This document shows positions 44,745 to 54,657 of a stretch of 64,000 bases of DNA, one piece after another. Positions within the stretch are counted from its first letter, which is position 1. The number at the start of each line of letters is the position of its first letter. The stretch covers positions 1 through 64,000 of the forward strand of contig JALHMI010000008.1 in the NCBI GenBank assembly GCA_022844125.1, written 5' to 3'. This DNA is from Pirellulales bacterium. GTDB lineage: Bacteria; Planctomycetota; Planctomycetia; Pirellulales; PALSA-1355. The position numbers were made by a program, and so were the translations under genes. A model generated the notes under the pieces. That model ran no database searches, was not told the DNA's origin, and was given only the letters and a program-made list of their open reading frames with translations.

Positions 44745-46757
44745 TTAGAACAAGTTCTTCACGCCCTTTTCCTCCCGGGCCGATTCCACAATCCGCGGGC
44801 AGTCCGGCAGCGAATCGAGAAACAGCTTGCCGTAAGGCTTCGTGCGTACGCGCGGGTCGAGAATTACGACGATGCCGTGGTCGCGCTGCGTGCGGATCAA
44901 GCGGCCAAAGCCTTGCTTCAGCTTCAGAACCGCCTCGGGCAGTTGATACTCGGTGAAGGGAACGCGTCCCGCCGCGCGAATCGCTTCCAAGCGAGCTTCC
45001 AGCAGCGGACGATCGGGCACGCTGAATGGCAGCTTCGCGATGATCACGTTCTGCAGCGCGTCGCCCGGCACGTCGACGCCTTGCCAGAAGCTGTCCGTCC
45101 CCAGCAGCACCGCCCGCGGGTTCGCTCGGAACTGCTCGACCATCTGCGTCCGCGGCAGCCCATCGGCCTGGCAATATAGCCCCAAATTCGTTTCGGCGAG
45201 CCACGGCGTCAGGTCCGCGGCCACGCGCTTCATCATCTCATAACTGGTGAGCAGCACGAACGCATGCCCATCGGTCCGGGCGGCGTACCGTTTGATCATC
45301 GCGACGACCGCCCGCTGATAAGCTTCGGCATCGCCCGTCGGATCAGGCATGTCGTCCAGCAGAATCAACTCGGCCTGCTTCGCATAGTCGAAAGGGCTGC
45401 CCCACTTGCGGCATTCAGCCTGGGTGAGTCCGACACGCGACTTGAAGAAGTCGAACGAGCCGTTCTTGCCGATCGAGAGCGTGGCGCTTGCCATCACGAC
45501 AGTCTTCACCTTCTCGAACAGGTGCTCGCGCAATGCCGGTCCTACGTCAAGCGGAGCGGCGGACAGCCCGATCCTCCGGCGACCGCGGCGGCTGCGGGTG
45601 GCTTCGATCCAGTACACCGAACCGTCCTGCCGCTGCAGTCGCCAGTCGTCCACCAGTTCCGACAGCGCCGCCAGCCGTTCGCTGGCCGACGTGAAGTCCA
45701 GCTTCTCTTCGTCCGGCACCCCGTGCGCCAGCGTCTTCAGCGTGCGCGCGAGCTTGGAAAGAGCAGGGCTGAGCTTGTTCTCAACGATCTCCGGTTCGCC
45801 GACGCGCGTGGTCTGCCGACCGTAGCGCTCGAGCCAGTCCTCGACATCATCAAAGAATTGATCCGCGCGGAAGCGGCACGCCTGCACCTCGCGCTGGGCC
45901 TCGGCCAGCCGATGATGCACGAGCAACCCGCGCTGCGTGCGCTCGTTATAGAGTTTGGCCAGCGTGAACTCGATCTGGCCGCTGGTGAGGTTCACGCCCA
46001 GATGATCGCCGGCCACTCCCTCGAGATTGTGTGCTTCGTCGAGGATGACGATGTCGTAATCCGGCAGAATGCTCGCGCCCTGGGCGCGCAGGGCCAGATC
46101 GCTGAAGAACAGCGCGTGATTCACCACCAGCACCTGGGCGTTCTGCGCGCGGCGACGAGCGCGATAGTAGAAGCATTCCTGGTGCGTGGGGCACTGCCGG
46201 CCGTGGCAGTTCACGCTGTCGCTTTCCACCTCGTCCCACACCTGCGGTAGCGGTCGCCGGGGCAGGTCGGCGAGCGAACCGTCGGTCGTGTTCTTGCTCC
46301 ATTCGACCAGTGACCGCAGCTGCGAGAACTCCTCATCCTGCAGATAAAGGCTCGAAGCACGTTCGCTGGCCAACTGCAACCGCCTGAGACTCACGTAGTT
46401 CTGCCGCCCCTTGACCAGCACTGCCGAGAACTCCAGCGGAATCACGCTGTTCAAGAACGGCAAGTCGCGCTCGATGAGCTGTTCCTGCAAAGCGATCGTA
46501 TGCGTTGAGACCACCACCCTTCGCGGTCGGCTGCCGGCGAAGGGCTGCGTCTCGTCGGCCACGGCCAGAATTGCGGGCACCAGGTAGGCAAAACTCTTGC
46601 CGACGCCCGTGCCCGCTTCAGCCACCAGGTGCCGCCCACGCTGAATGGCTCCGGCCACGGCTTCGGCCATTTCGAGCTGCTGGGGCCGCTGTTCGTAGTG
46701 CGGCAGCCGGGCAGCAATTCGGCCGCTCGGTCCCAGGATGTCGGCCGGAGTGAGCAT
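44745..46757 (-). CDS. dinG: DinG-family ATP-dependent DNA helicase
   Basis: The 670-residue superfamily 2 helicase has Walker A GTGVGKSFAYLVP near residue 50. Iron-sulfur cysteines lie in NCHGRQCPTHQECFYY, with DEAH as ILDEAHNLEG. The C-terminal motifs include FVLLTSYEMM and FWQGVDVPGDALQNVIIAKLPF. It unwinds DNA with a 5' overhang and acts in repair and replication. It lacks the N-terminal exonuclease found in Gram-positive DinG. The ATG at 46757 is well placed. The sequence TGGAA-GTT-TTCCA lies in its upstream region. Confidence 0.93.
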   Translation of the reverse strand: MLTPADILGPSGRIAARLPHYEQRPQQLEMAEAVAGAIQRGRHLVAEAGTGVGKSFAYLVPAILAVADETQPFAGSRPRRVVVSTHTIALQEQLIERDLPFLNSVIPLEFSAVLVKGRQNYVSLRRLQLASERASSLYLQDEEFSQLRSLVEWSKNTTDGSLADLPRRPLPQVWDEVESDSVNCHGRQCPTHQECFYYRARRRAQNAQVLVVNHALFFSDLALRAQGASILPDYDIVILDEAHNLEGVAGDHLGVNLTSGQIEFTLAKLYNERTQRGLLVHHRLAEAQREVQACRFRADQFFDDVEDWLERYGRQTTRVGEPEIVENKLSPALSKLARTLKTLAHGVPDEEKLDFTSASERLAALSELVDDWRLQRQDGSVYWIEATRSRRGRRRIGLSAAPLDVGPALREHLFEKVKTVVMASATLSIGKNGSFDFFKSRVGLTQAECRKWGSPFDYAKQAELILLDDMPDPTGDAEAYQRAVVAMIKRYAARTDGHAFVLLTSYEMMKRVAADLTPWLAETNLGLYCQADGLPRTQMVEQFRANPRAVLLGTDSFWQGVDVPGDALQNVIIAKLPFSVPDRPLLEARLEAIRAAGRVPFTEYQLPEAVLKLKQGFGRLIRTQRDHGIVVILDPRVRTKPYGKLFLDSLPDCPRIVESAREEKGVKNLF

Positions 46758-46960
46758 GGTCGCACGTCGCGCGGCGAGCCGCCCGCTTGAGTTCTCGGGG
46801 TTCCGACTTCCGGACCGTCCAAAGTCTGGAAAACTTCCAAAGTATCAGGTTGTTTTCGGGACGGATAGCGCCTTTTAGAGGGTAGCGCTCGCCCGCCCAC
46901 CAGGATTGCCGTCATTTCTCAAGCTGTACGCAGGTCGTAACGGCTGTAGGCATTACCTCG

Positions 46961-47004
46961 CGATTGGCCGACGGCCGCCGAAACGAAGTGCCGTTCGCCA
47001 ATCG
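46961..47004. repeat. Imperfect inverted repeat CGATTGGC...GCCAATCG
   Basis: Arms at 46961-46975 and 46990-47004 are reverse complements except for two positions. It is the only clear structure in the 405-base gap 46758-47162, where no gene is visible. It lies about 160 bases before the next plus-strand gene. Confidence 0.5.
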
Positions 47005-47162
47005 TGGGGCATGCGTTTTGCAACTCAATTTATGCGGAGTTTGCGAGCTAGAGTCCCTGGTAGAGGGCCGGAAAGCACGAAGCACGCCCGAACAAACTCA
47101 TTTGGTCCCGTGAGCCGCACGCGGAATTGTGCCCTGGGACGCGTTCTTCGAGGGGTGTGAAA

Positions 47163-47756
47163 ATGGCAGAACGTCGCAAGCGAATCATGAAGCGGCTGCT
47201 CATGGAAGAGTTCGAACGGCGAACCATGCTCGATGCAAGTTTTCCGGCCATGGCCGCGACCGGCCTGACCAGCAACTCGTACGAAGACTTTTACAAAGCG
47301 CAGGTCGGCACCGAGATTGGCGGCGCCGCCGGCGTCGGCATGCTGGACGAACTTGCCTCGGCCATTCCCGGCGTGTTCGTGCCAGTGGCGGGCACGGTAC
47401 CGACGGGGCCGAACTCCTTTGAATTCAACGCCACCAGCGGTGTCGGACAGATGCTGCTCACCACCGGCGCCAACACGCTCGGCATCAGCAGCTTTGTCAC
47501 ACCCACGGCCGGACCCTCACGCGCCGGCGGCACCGGCAACGCGGCGCTCGGCGGCACGATCCAGGTCGAAGCCACCGATCAAGCGCTCGAAGAGTTGATG
47601 TCCGAACTGCCGGCTCTAGCCAACGCGAAGCTGGATGGCAAGGAGCCGAAGGTTGCGAAGCGACCCGAAGCCGACGAAGTTACGCCGCGTTCGGAAAGCG
47701 AAATCGAGCACATCGCCGATGAACTCGAAGAGATGTTCGCCCTGGCCGCAAGTTGA
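47163..47756 (+). CDS. Short protein with planctomycete surface-protein N-terminal motif
   Basis: The 197-residue protein starts MAERRKRIMKRLLMEEFERR and continues TMLDASFPA. The FERRTMLDA stretch resembles the LEPR-like (FExLExRxLL) motif found at the N-termini of many exported planctomycete proteins. The middle is Gly/Ala/Thr-rich and could be a beta-type or disordered linker. The C-terminus (ESEIEHIADELEEMFAL) is an acidic helix. No known domain is present. The start ATG at 47163 is preceded by GAGGGGT. The neighbouring dnaE gene is transcribed in the same direction but separated by repeats. Confidence 0.65.
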   Translation: MAERRKRIMKRLLMEEFERRTMLDASFPAMAATGLTSNSYEDFYKAQVGTEIGGAAGVGMLDELASAIPGVFVPVAGTVPTGPNSFEFNATSGVGQMLLTTGANTLGISSFVTPTAGPSRAGGTGNAALGGTIQVEATDQALEELMSELPALANAKLDGKEPKVAKRPEADEVTPRSESEIEHIADELEEMFALAAS

Positions 47757-47775
47757 CAAACGGTGCTAGTTGACC

Positions 47776-47835
47776 AAACGGTGCCAGGAACCTCTTTTGC
47801 CATGAACTGCGAAACGGTTCCTGGCACCGTGTTTT
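47776..47835. repeat. Inverted repeat AAACGGTGCCAGGAACC ... GGTTCCTGGCACCG
   Basis: The arms at 47776-47792 and 47817-47835 are near-perfect reverse complements separated by 24 bases. A partial copy lies just before the left arm (CGGTGCTAG at 47761). The same core is found at 44249-44269 and 63971-63993. It lies between the surface-type gene and dnaE. Confidence 0.75.
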
Positions 47836-47936
47836 GCGCTACTGGGTACCCTCGTCCGCAGGCGTTAGAATGACCGCTGGTTGGCTGGTGGATGCCGACC
47901 CGAGGATCATGCTCTGCCTCAGCGAGGGATTGCCAC

Positions 47937-50900
47937 GTGGAAGCGCCGCCGTTTGTTCATCTGCATTGCCACAGCCACTACAGCCTCCTGGACGGCGCCA
48001 GCCCGATCAAGGGCCTCGTCGAACGGGCCAAAGAGCTGGGCATGAACGGCCTCGCCCTGACCGATCACGGCAATCTCTACGGCGCGCTCGACTTCTATCG
48101 CCGGGCCAAAGACGTCGGTATCAACCCGATCATCGGCTACGAGGCCTACATCGCGCCCCAGTCGCGCTTCCAGAAAGACGCCGGCGGGATGAAGGAAGCC
48201 AGCTTCCACCTGACGCTGCTCGCCCAGAACAAGATCGGCTTCAAGAACCTGGTGAAGATGGCCAGCCGGGCCTTTCTCGAAGGCTTCTACTTCAAACCCC
48301 GCATCGACAAGGAACTGCTCGAAGCCCACAGTGAAGGGATCATCTGCCTCAGCGGGTGCGTCTCGGGCGAGTTCAGCCGCACGATCCTGCAGCAGCACGG
48401 TGACATGCCGGACCTGACAGGCGCGATGGAGATCGCCGGCTGGTTCCACAAGGTCTTCGGCGACCGCTACTTCATCGAGATTCAAAACAACGGACTCGAA
48501 ATCCAGCAGCTTGCGATGCAAGGCGCGGTCGAAGTGGCCAAGAAAATGGGCCTGCCGGTCGTGGCCACCAGCGACGCCCATTACGTGCGGCGCGAGGATG
48601 CCGAAGCCCAGGACGTGCTGCTGTGCATCAACACGGGCAAGTTCCGCACCGACAAGCAGCGGATGAAAATGGAGGGCGATCAGTTCTTCCTCCGTAGCCC
48701 GCAGGAAATGTTCGAGGCGCTCGGCGCCGAACATGCCGATGCGCTTGCTCGCAGCCAGCAGATCGCCGACTCAGTCGACATCGAGCTCGATCTCGGTCAG
48801 CGGCACTTCCCCACGTATAAGCTGCCGAAAGAAACCACCGCGAAGGACTACCTGCACGAACTGTGCATCAGCGGGCTCAAGGAGCGCTATGCCGACGACG
48901 CCGAGCGCTGGACCGACGGCGAGCTGTCGCCGGAGGTGATCGAGCGGCTCGATTTCGAGCTGAACGTCATCAACAAGCTCGGCTTCCCGAATTACTTCCT
49001 GATTGTGTGGGATTTCGTGCGTCACTCGCGCGAATGCGGCATCCCGGCCACGGCGCGCGGTAGCGGTGTCGGTTCGCTGGTGTCCTATGCGCTTTATCTG
49101 AGCCACGTCTGTCCGCTGCGATACGACCTGCTGTTCGAGCGATTCCTGGACGAAAGTCGCAAGGAAGCACCGGATATCGATATCGATTTTTGCAAGCTCC
49201 GCCGCGGCGAGGTGATCAACTACGTCAAAGAAAAGTACGGCGAAGCCAACGTCGCCCAGATCGGCACGTTCGGCACGCTCGCGGCCCGCGCTGCCATCCG
49301 CGACGTCGGCCGCGCGCTTGGCATGCCGATCTTCCGCGTCGACCAGATCGTGGCGATGGTCCCCGATGAACTGGGCATCTCGCTCAACAAGGCGATCGAA
49401 GACAGCGCCGATCTGAAGAAAGCCTACGAAAGCGATCCCGAGGTGCGCGAGCTCTTGGACCTCGCGCGCAAGATCGAAGGCCTCGCCCGCAATGTCGGCA
49501 CGCACGCCGCGGCGGTGGTGATCGCCGACAAGCCACTGGACGAATATGTCCCGCTAGGCCGAGTAGCGGGCAAGGAAGAAATCATCACCCAGTGGGCGAT
49601 GGGCGACGTCGAAGCTGCCGGCCTCTTGAAGATGGACTTCCTCGGCCTCCGCAACTTGACGATCCTCTCCAAGGCCGTCGACCTGATCGAGCAGACGACC
49701 GGCAAGCGAGTGGACCCCTACAAGTTTCCGCTCGAGGACAAGGAAACCTTCGCGCTGCTTTGCCGCGGCGAGACGAAAGGCATCTTCCAGCTCGAAAGCG
49801 GCGGCATTCGCGACCTGCTGCAGAAGATGAAGCCGGACCACTTCCGCGACATCATCGCCACCAACGCGCTCTATCGTCCCGGTCCGCTTGAAGGCGGCAT
49901 GGTCGACGACTATGTACAGGTCAAGCACGGCCGCAAAGAAGCCCAGTATCCGCATCCCGTGATGAAGGACGTCCTGGAAGAGACCCATGGCGTGATGGTC
50001 TACCAGGAACAGGTGATGCGGATCCTCAATCGCCTGGGCGGGATCGCCCTGCCCAACGCCTACACCTGCATCAAGGCGATCAGCAAGAAGAAGCTCTCGC
50101 TGATCGCCAAGTACAAGGAAGAGTTCATCGACGGCGCGCACGCCAAGGGGCTGCCGAAGAATGCCGCGGCCGAACTGTTCGAGATGATCGAAAAGTTCGC
50201 CGGCTATGGCTTCAACAAGAGCCACTCCACGGCCTACGCCCTGATCGCCTACATGACGGCCTATCTCAAGGCCCACTATTCGGTCGAATTCATGGCGGCG
50301 CTCCTCTCGGGCGATCTCGACGGCCGCAACTTCAAGAAGAAGGACTCGCTCGTCGAGCATCTGGAAGATTGCCGGCGGATGAATATCGAAGTGGTCGTGC
50401 CGGATGTCAATCGCTCGAATGCCGACTTTGCCGTCGCCGATAACAAGATCCTCATCGGCCTGAACGCAATCAAAGGCTGCGGCATGGTCGCCATGGAGTC
50501 GCTCGTCAAAGTCCGCGCGGAGGGCGGTCCCTTCCGCGATCTGTTCGATTTCTGCGAACGAGTGGATCCGGGCCTGATCAACAAATCCACCATCGAAACG
50601 CTGATCAAAGCCGGCGCCTTCGACTCGCTCGGCGCGCAGCGCTCGCAACTTTCCGCCGTGCTCGAACGGGCGATTCAGTCGGGCGCCTCAAAACACGCCG
50701 ACCGCAAGAGCGGCCAGAAGGGCCTCTTCGACGCGATGGAAGAAGACGCCGGACCGGCCGCGCCCGTCGCACTCCCCGACATTCCCGAGTGGGATGACCG
50801 TGAGAAGCTCGCGGCCGAGAAGGAAGTGCTGGGCTTTTATCTCTCCAGCCATCCGCTGGCCGAGCACGAGAAGACGCTTGCCACATTTTGCACGCACACC

Positions 50901-51527
50901 TCGTCCGACATCGCCGCGCTGCCCCATCGCTCGGAAGTCATCCTGGGTGGGATGCTCTCGTCGCTCAAGTTCTCGCAGACGAAGAATCCGCGGCCCGGCA
51001 GCACGCACACCAAGTACGTGATGTTCGATCTGGAGGACATGCACGGCGCCATGCGATGTATCCTTTGGCCCGAGGACTTTGCCGTCCACGGGCATCTGGC
51101 CGAGGCCGACGCGATTCTGGTAATCCGCGGCGCCGTTGATCGCCGGCCCGGGAGCGAAGAGGCCAACATTGTGGTGAACGAACTGATCCCGCTCGGCGAT
51201 CTGCAATCGCGCTTCACCAAGGGGATGATGGTCCGCATCATGGAACAGCACCACGGCGAACGCGCGCTGCAGGAGCTGTTCGAGATCCTCCGCGGGTACC
51301 CCGGCAATTGCGAGCTGCAGCTCGTGCTCTGCCTGGCCGACGGCAGCCGGGTGTTCATGAAGAGCGACAAGGTGCGGGTGGAGCTGAACCCCGAGATGCG
51401 CAGCCGGATCGATGGCCTGCTGGGCCCGGGCAACGTCAAGCTGATCGCCGCTCCGCCCACCCCCTCGCGTGCTCCCCAGAACGGAAAAGGGAACTATGGC
51501 CGCGACCGGCAGATGGCCCGGACCTGA
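47937..51527 (+). CDS. dnaE: DNA polymerase III alpha subunit
   Basis: The 1196-residue protein is the replicative polymerase. It begins with a PHP domain (FVHLHCHSHYSLLDG). The catalytic aspartates are in PDIDIDFCKLRRGEVINYV near residue 411. RNVGTHAAAVVIA, EDKETFALLCRGETKGIFQLES and GFNKSHSTAYALIAY are standard DnaE blocks. The C-terminus has an OB fold (EVILGGMLSSLKF). The start is GTG at 47937 with GAGGG upstream; an in-frame ATG at 47892 gives an unusual leader. No helper subunits are nearby. Confidence 0.97.
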   Translation: MEAPPFVHLHCHSHYSLLDGASPIKGLVERAKELGMNGLALTDHGNLYGALDFYRRAKDVGINPIIGYEAYIAPQSRFQKDAGGMKEASFHLTLLAQNKIGFKNLVKMASRAFLEGFYFKPRIDKELLEAHSEGIICLSGCVSGEFSRTILQQHGDMPDLTGAMEIAGWFHKVFGDRYFIEIQNNGLEIQQLAMQGAVEVAKKMGLPVVATSDAHYVRREDAEAQDVLLCINTGKFRTDKQRMKMEGDQFFLRSPQEMFEALGAEHADALARSQQIADSVDIELDLGQRHFPTYKLPKETTAKDYLHELCISGLKERYADDAERWTDGELSPEVIERLDFELNVINKLGFPNYFLIVWDFVRHSRECGIPATARGSGVGSLVSYALYLSHVCPLRYDLLFERFLDESRKEAPDIDIDFCKLRRGEVINYVKEKYGEANVAQIGTFGTLAARAAIRDVGRALGMPIFRVDQIVAMVPDELGISLNKAIEDSADLKKAYESDPEVRELLDLARKIEGLARNVGTHAAAVVIADKPLDEYVPLGRVAGKEEIITQWAMGDVEAAGLLKMDFLGLRNLTILSKAVDLIEQTTGKRVDPYKFPLEDKETFALLCRGETKGIFQLESGGIRDLLQKMKPDHFRDIIATNALYRPGPLEGGMVDDYVQVKHGRKEAQYPHPVMKDVLEETHGVMVYQEQVMRILNRLGGIALPNAYTCIKAISKKKLSLIAKYKEEFIDGAHAKGLPKNAAAELFEMIEKFAGYGFNKSHSTAYALIAYMTAYLKAHYSVEFMAALLSGDLDGRNFKKKDSLVEHLEDCRRMNIEVVVPDVNRSNADFAVADNKILIGLNAIKGCGMVAMESLVKVRAEGGPFRDLFDFCERVDPGLINKSTIETLIKAGAFDSLGAQRSQLSAVLERAIQSGASKHADRKSGQKGLFDAMEEDAGPAAPVALPDIPEWDDREKLAAEKEVLGFYLSSHPLAEHEKTLATFCTHTSSDIAALPHRSEVILGGMLSSLKFSQTKNPRPGSTHTKYVMFDLEDMHGAMRCILWPEDFAVHGHLAEADAILVIRGAVDRRPGSEEANIVVNELIPLGDLQSRFTKGMMVRIMEQHHGERALQELFEILRGYPGNCELQLVLCLADGSRVFMKSDKVRVELNPEMRSRIDGLLGPGNVKLIAAPPTPSRAPQNGKGNYGRDRQMART

Positions 51528-51663
51528 AATGCCGCCCAATTCTGTGGCTGGCGTCGGGGCCTACCTGTCGGGCGGCCCTGCTCAGACAGATTCCGGGACG
51601 TTTTTCTGCCGTTTATGCCGGCTGTGCGGCCTTCCGCAAGCACAAGCGAGCCCGCAACTTTAG

Positions 51664-51692
51664 TTGCTTTACCCAGCTTACCCAATTAAGAT
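51664..51692 (+). promoter_or_regulatory. Possible promoter for the DUF1598-type gene
   Basis: TTGCTT (51664-51669) and TAAGAT (51687-51692) are separated by 17 bases. Each box matches the consensus only partly. It lies in the 297-base gap after dnaE, about 130 bases before the start at 51825. No gene is seen in that gap. Confidence 0.3.
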
Positions 51693-51824
51693 CAATGGGG
51701 TGCATGGACGCCGCAAATGCTACCAACTACAGCGCTTCCACTCCGCGCGGCCCTCGCGGGCAATTAGCCGGAGTGGAGGCGCCTTCGGAACACTTCTTGT
51801 TTCTCTGTCGGGAGAGTGCGGGTC

Positions 51825-53198
51825 ATGCGGCTTCGTTTTGCCCTTTGTTTGCTGGCGGCCCTGGCCGTTTCTTCAATCGCGTCGCCTGCGGTCGCTCAGA
51901 CCCAGGATCCCGGTGTCAGCGGCGCGAACGGTGTCATCATCGACGCCGATGGCGTGCTCAAACTCCAGAACTACCCGGATCCGGGCGGGCGTCTCGTCAA
52001 GCAACGGATCGCCCAGGCCCGCGCCTCGCTGAATCCTGACGTGGCGAAGAGCAGTGACCTGCGCAAGGTCTCCCTGAATCGGCTCGAGGCGGCCATCAAG
52101 GCGAAGTTGGAGAAGAACGAAGCTCCCACCGAGGAGATGCAGTTCCTCGCCGGCCTGACGCGCGTTCGCTACGTCTTCTACTATCCCGAGACCAAAGACA
52201 TCGTTCTGGCCGGCCCGGCCGAAGGCTGGGCCCTCGACGCCGCTAACCACGTGCTCGGCATCGAGTCGGGCAGGCCCCTGCTGCAACTGCAGGATCTGAT
52301 CGTGGCGCTGCGGGCTTTCCCGCCGACGGGGAAGAAATCGAACGTCATCTCGGTCTCGATCGATCCGACGCAAGAAGGCCTGCAGAAGATGCAGAACTTC
52401 ATCGCCAGCGTCAGCCCGCGTGCCACACCCAGTGACGCCGAGATGATCGCCAATGGCATCCGCACGAGCCTGGGCATGCAGAACGTTCGCATCGGTGGCG
52501 TCCGCCCGAACACGCACTTTGCCCAGGTACTGCTCGAATGCGACTATCGCATGAAGCTGATCGGCCTGGGAATGGAAAAACCACCGGTGAAGATCGCCAG
52601 CTACGTCGATCGGGCCACGCCCAGCTCCAGCAACTCGCTCGAACGCTGGTTCTTTACGCCCGACTACAAGTCGGCCCGCGTCGCCGCCGATAGTCTGGGC
52701 CTGGAACTCGTGGGCGACACCGTGAAGCTGGTTTCCGAAAACCAGGTCGTCTCGAACGACGGCACCCGCAAGGTCTCCGGCGGCTCGAACAAGGCCAGCG
52801 AGCTGTTCACCACGGCATTCACGGCCAAGTTCGCCCAGCTCGGACAGAAGCTGCCGGTTTTCGCCGAGATGCGAAACATGATCGACCTCTCGATCGCGGC
52901 CGCGTTCATCAACCAGCAGGACTTCTACGCCCAAAGCGGTTGGAACGCTGACCTGTTCCACGACGAAAACTCGCTGGCGGTCGAAACCTACAACACGCCG
53001 CTGCACGTCGAAACCGTGTGCACTGCTGTCTGGAAAGGGAGCCGGCTGTTCACGCCCGTGGGCGGCGGCGTCACGATTCACCCTCGCCGGGCCCTGGACG
53101 CGGAGAACGCCTTGCCGGATGAAGATGGCAAGATCACCGAGCTTCGGGACAGTATCGACCTGAAAGATCTCGCCGCCGACCGCTGGTGGTGGGACTAG
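51825..53198 (+). CDS. Secreted protein, probably DUF1598 family
   Basis: The 457-residue protein has a signal peptide (MRLRFALCLLAALAVSSIAS, cleaved near PAVAQ). It contains the blocks YVFYYPETKDIVLAGPAEGW and HFAQVLLECDYRMKLIGLGM that I associate with the planctomycete DUF1598 family. A C-terminal segment with VCTAVWKGSRLF and GGGVTIHP follows. No catalytic motif is evident. The family has no settled function; the export signal places it outside the cytoplasm. The ATG at 51825 was chosen over the upstream GTG. Confidence 0.78.
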   Translation: MRLRFALCLLAALAVSSIASPAVAQTQDPGVSGANGVIIDADGVLKLQNYPDPGGRLVKQRIAQARASLNPDVAKSSDLRKVSLNRLEAAIKAKLEKNEAPTEEMQFLAGLTRVRYVFYYPETKDIVLAGPAEGWALDAANHVLGIESGRPLLQLQDLIVALRAFPPTGKKSNVISVSIDPTQEGLQKMQNFIASVSPRATPSDAEMIANGIRTSLGMQNVRIGGVRPNTHFAQVLLECDYRMKLIGLGMEKPPVKIASYVDRATPSSSNSLERWFFTPDYKSARVAADSLGLELVGDTVKLVSENQVVSNDGTRKVSGGSNKASELFTTAFTAKFAQLGQKLPVFAEMRNMIDLSIAAAFINQQDFYAQSGWNADLFHDENSLAVETYNTPLHVETVCTAVWKGSRLFTPVGGGVTIHPRRALDAENALPDEDGKITELRDSIDLKDLAADRWWWD

Positions 53199-53295
53199 CG
53201 ACCGGCGCACCCGGATGGCACCATCAACTCTAAAGTCCGGGCAATCCTTTCCCCGGGAACTTTTTGGCGCCGCGGCTCGACTCTCGCGTGGCCGC

Positions 53296-54642
53296 CTACT
53301 CCTTTGGCACCACCAGCACCACGCGCACGTCGCACACGTTCGTGTGCGTTGGTCCGGTCTTGATCAGCCCGCCGAGCGGCTCGAAGAAGTTGTAAGCGTC
53401 GTTGCGTTCTAGAAACTGTTCCGGTTCGAGACCTCGCCGCCGCGCCTCGTCGACGAGTCGATTATCCGCAATCGCTCCAGCGGCATCGGTCGGTCCATCT
53501 TCCCCGTCGGTACCGCCTGATAGGATCGCCATGCCCGAGAGATCTTCGTCCCATAGCCTCCTCACTGCGGCCAGGACAAGCTGTTGATTGCGTCCGCCGC
53601 GACCGCGCCTGCCCGCCTCGACGAGCTTCACCGTCGGCTCGCCGCCACTGATGAGGCATGCCGCAGCGCGATTGCAGCGCATCGACATGGCCCTCTCAGC
53701 GAGCCCGACACCGAGCGACTCGGTCGCTCCTTCAGACGCCGCAGCCGACTCGCTCGTGACCTGATATCCGAGCTGCTCGGCAAACTTGGCTGCCGCCGCC
53801 ACCGCCACGGCGTTGTTCCCGATAATATGATTCGACACCCGGCAGCGCGGCGCGTCGTGTTTCGCTTGCTTTCGCGCTGCGAGGGCCTCGAACACTCGCT
53901 CCGAAATGCCTTGCTCGCGAGCTCGATACTTTTCAAGTATCCGCAGGGCATCTTCCGGCCGCGAAGAATCCTCGACAGTCGGCCCCGAAGCGATGATCTC
54001 GAGCGGATCGCCCAGCACGTCCGAAATGATCAATGTCACCAGGCGGCCGGCATTGCACGCTCGGGCGAGCCCGCCCCCTTTGATCTGGCTGAGCTGTTTG
54101 CGGACCGTGTTCAGTTCGTCAATCGGCGCACCCGCCGCGCTCAAGAACCGAGTGACCGCCAGCTTGTCGTCCAGCGTGATCCCTTCGATCGGCAGCGGAA
54201 GCAGCGCGCTGCCTCCGCCCGAGATCAGCGCGATTACCAGGTCGACTGGCAGTGCGGAGGCCACCAGTTCCATGATCTTTCGCGAACCCTCGGCGCCCTC
54301 GGGCGTGGGTTCGTTGACTCCCGCCGGCCGCGCCGCGTGCAAGTGAACGTGTTCGAGCCTGCGCGCGCAATCGGCCGGCACGTTGATCCAGCCGGTCAGT
54401 TGGTGCCGCTGCGCCAGCTTGGATCCCAACGCCTCTTCCAACCCCGCCGCCATCCCGGCCCCGGCCTTCCCCGCGCCGACGACAATGATCCGCCCGCCCG
54501 GCCTAAGGGCGATCGACTCGCCGGCAATCTCCAGCGTGTCACCGCTCACCCGCACGTTGTCGCGCACCAGCCGGTCCGATCGCACCGCGCCGACGGCGGC
54601 CTGCCAGATCGCCAGGGCATCGGTTCGAAGCAGGGTGCTCAA
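53296..54642 (-). CDS. Glycerate 2-kinase (MOFRL family)
   Basis: The 448-residue protein belongs to the type 2 glycerate kinase family, once called hydroxypyruvate reductase TtuD. The N-terminal domain has IIVVGAGKAGAGMAAGLE and the glycine-rich loop ALISGGGSALLPLP. IKGGGLARACNAGRLVTLIISDVLGDPLE follows. The C-terminal MOFRL domain shows GGRNQQLVLAA and SGGTDGEDGPTDAAGA. It phosphorylates glycerate at C2 and feeds glycolysis. The start is the ATG at 54642. Confidence 0.93.
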   Translation of the reverse strand: MSTLLRTDALAIWQAAVGAVRSDRLVRDNVRVSGDTLEIAGESIALRPGGRIIVVGAGKAGAGMAAGLEEALGSKLAQRHQLTGWINVPADCARRLEHVHLHAARPAGVNEPTPEGAEGSRKIMELVASALPVDLVIALISGGGSALLPLPIEGITLDDKLAVTRFLSAAGAPIDELNTVRKQLSQIKGGGLARACNAGRLVTLIISDVLGDPLEIIASGPTVEDSSRPEDALRILEKYRAREQGISERVFEALAARKQAKHDAPRCRVSNHIIGNNAVAVAAAAKFAEQLGYQVTSESAAASEGATESLGVGLAERAMSMRCNRAAACLISGGEPTVKLVEAGRRGRGGRNQQLVLAAVRRLWDEDLSGMAILSGGTDGEDGPTDAAGAIADNRLVDEARRRGLEPEQFLERNDAYNFFEPLGGLIKTGPTHTNVCDVRVVLVVPKE

Positions 54643-54657
54643 TCAGTTTACGCCTTG

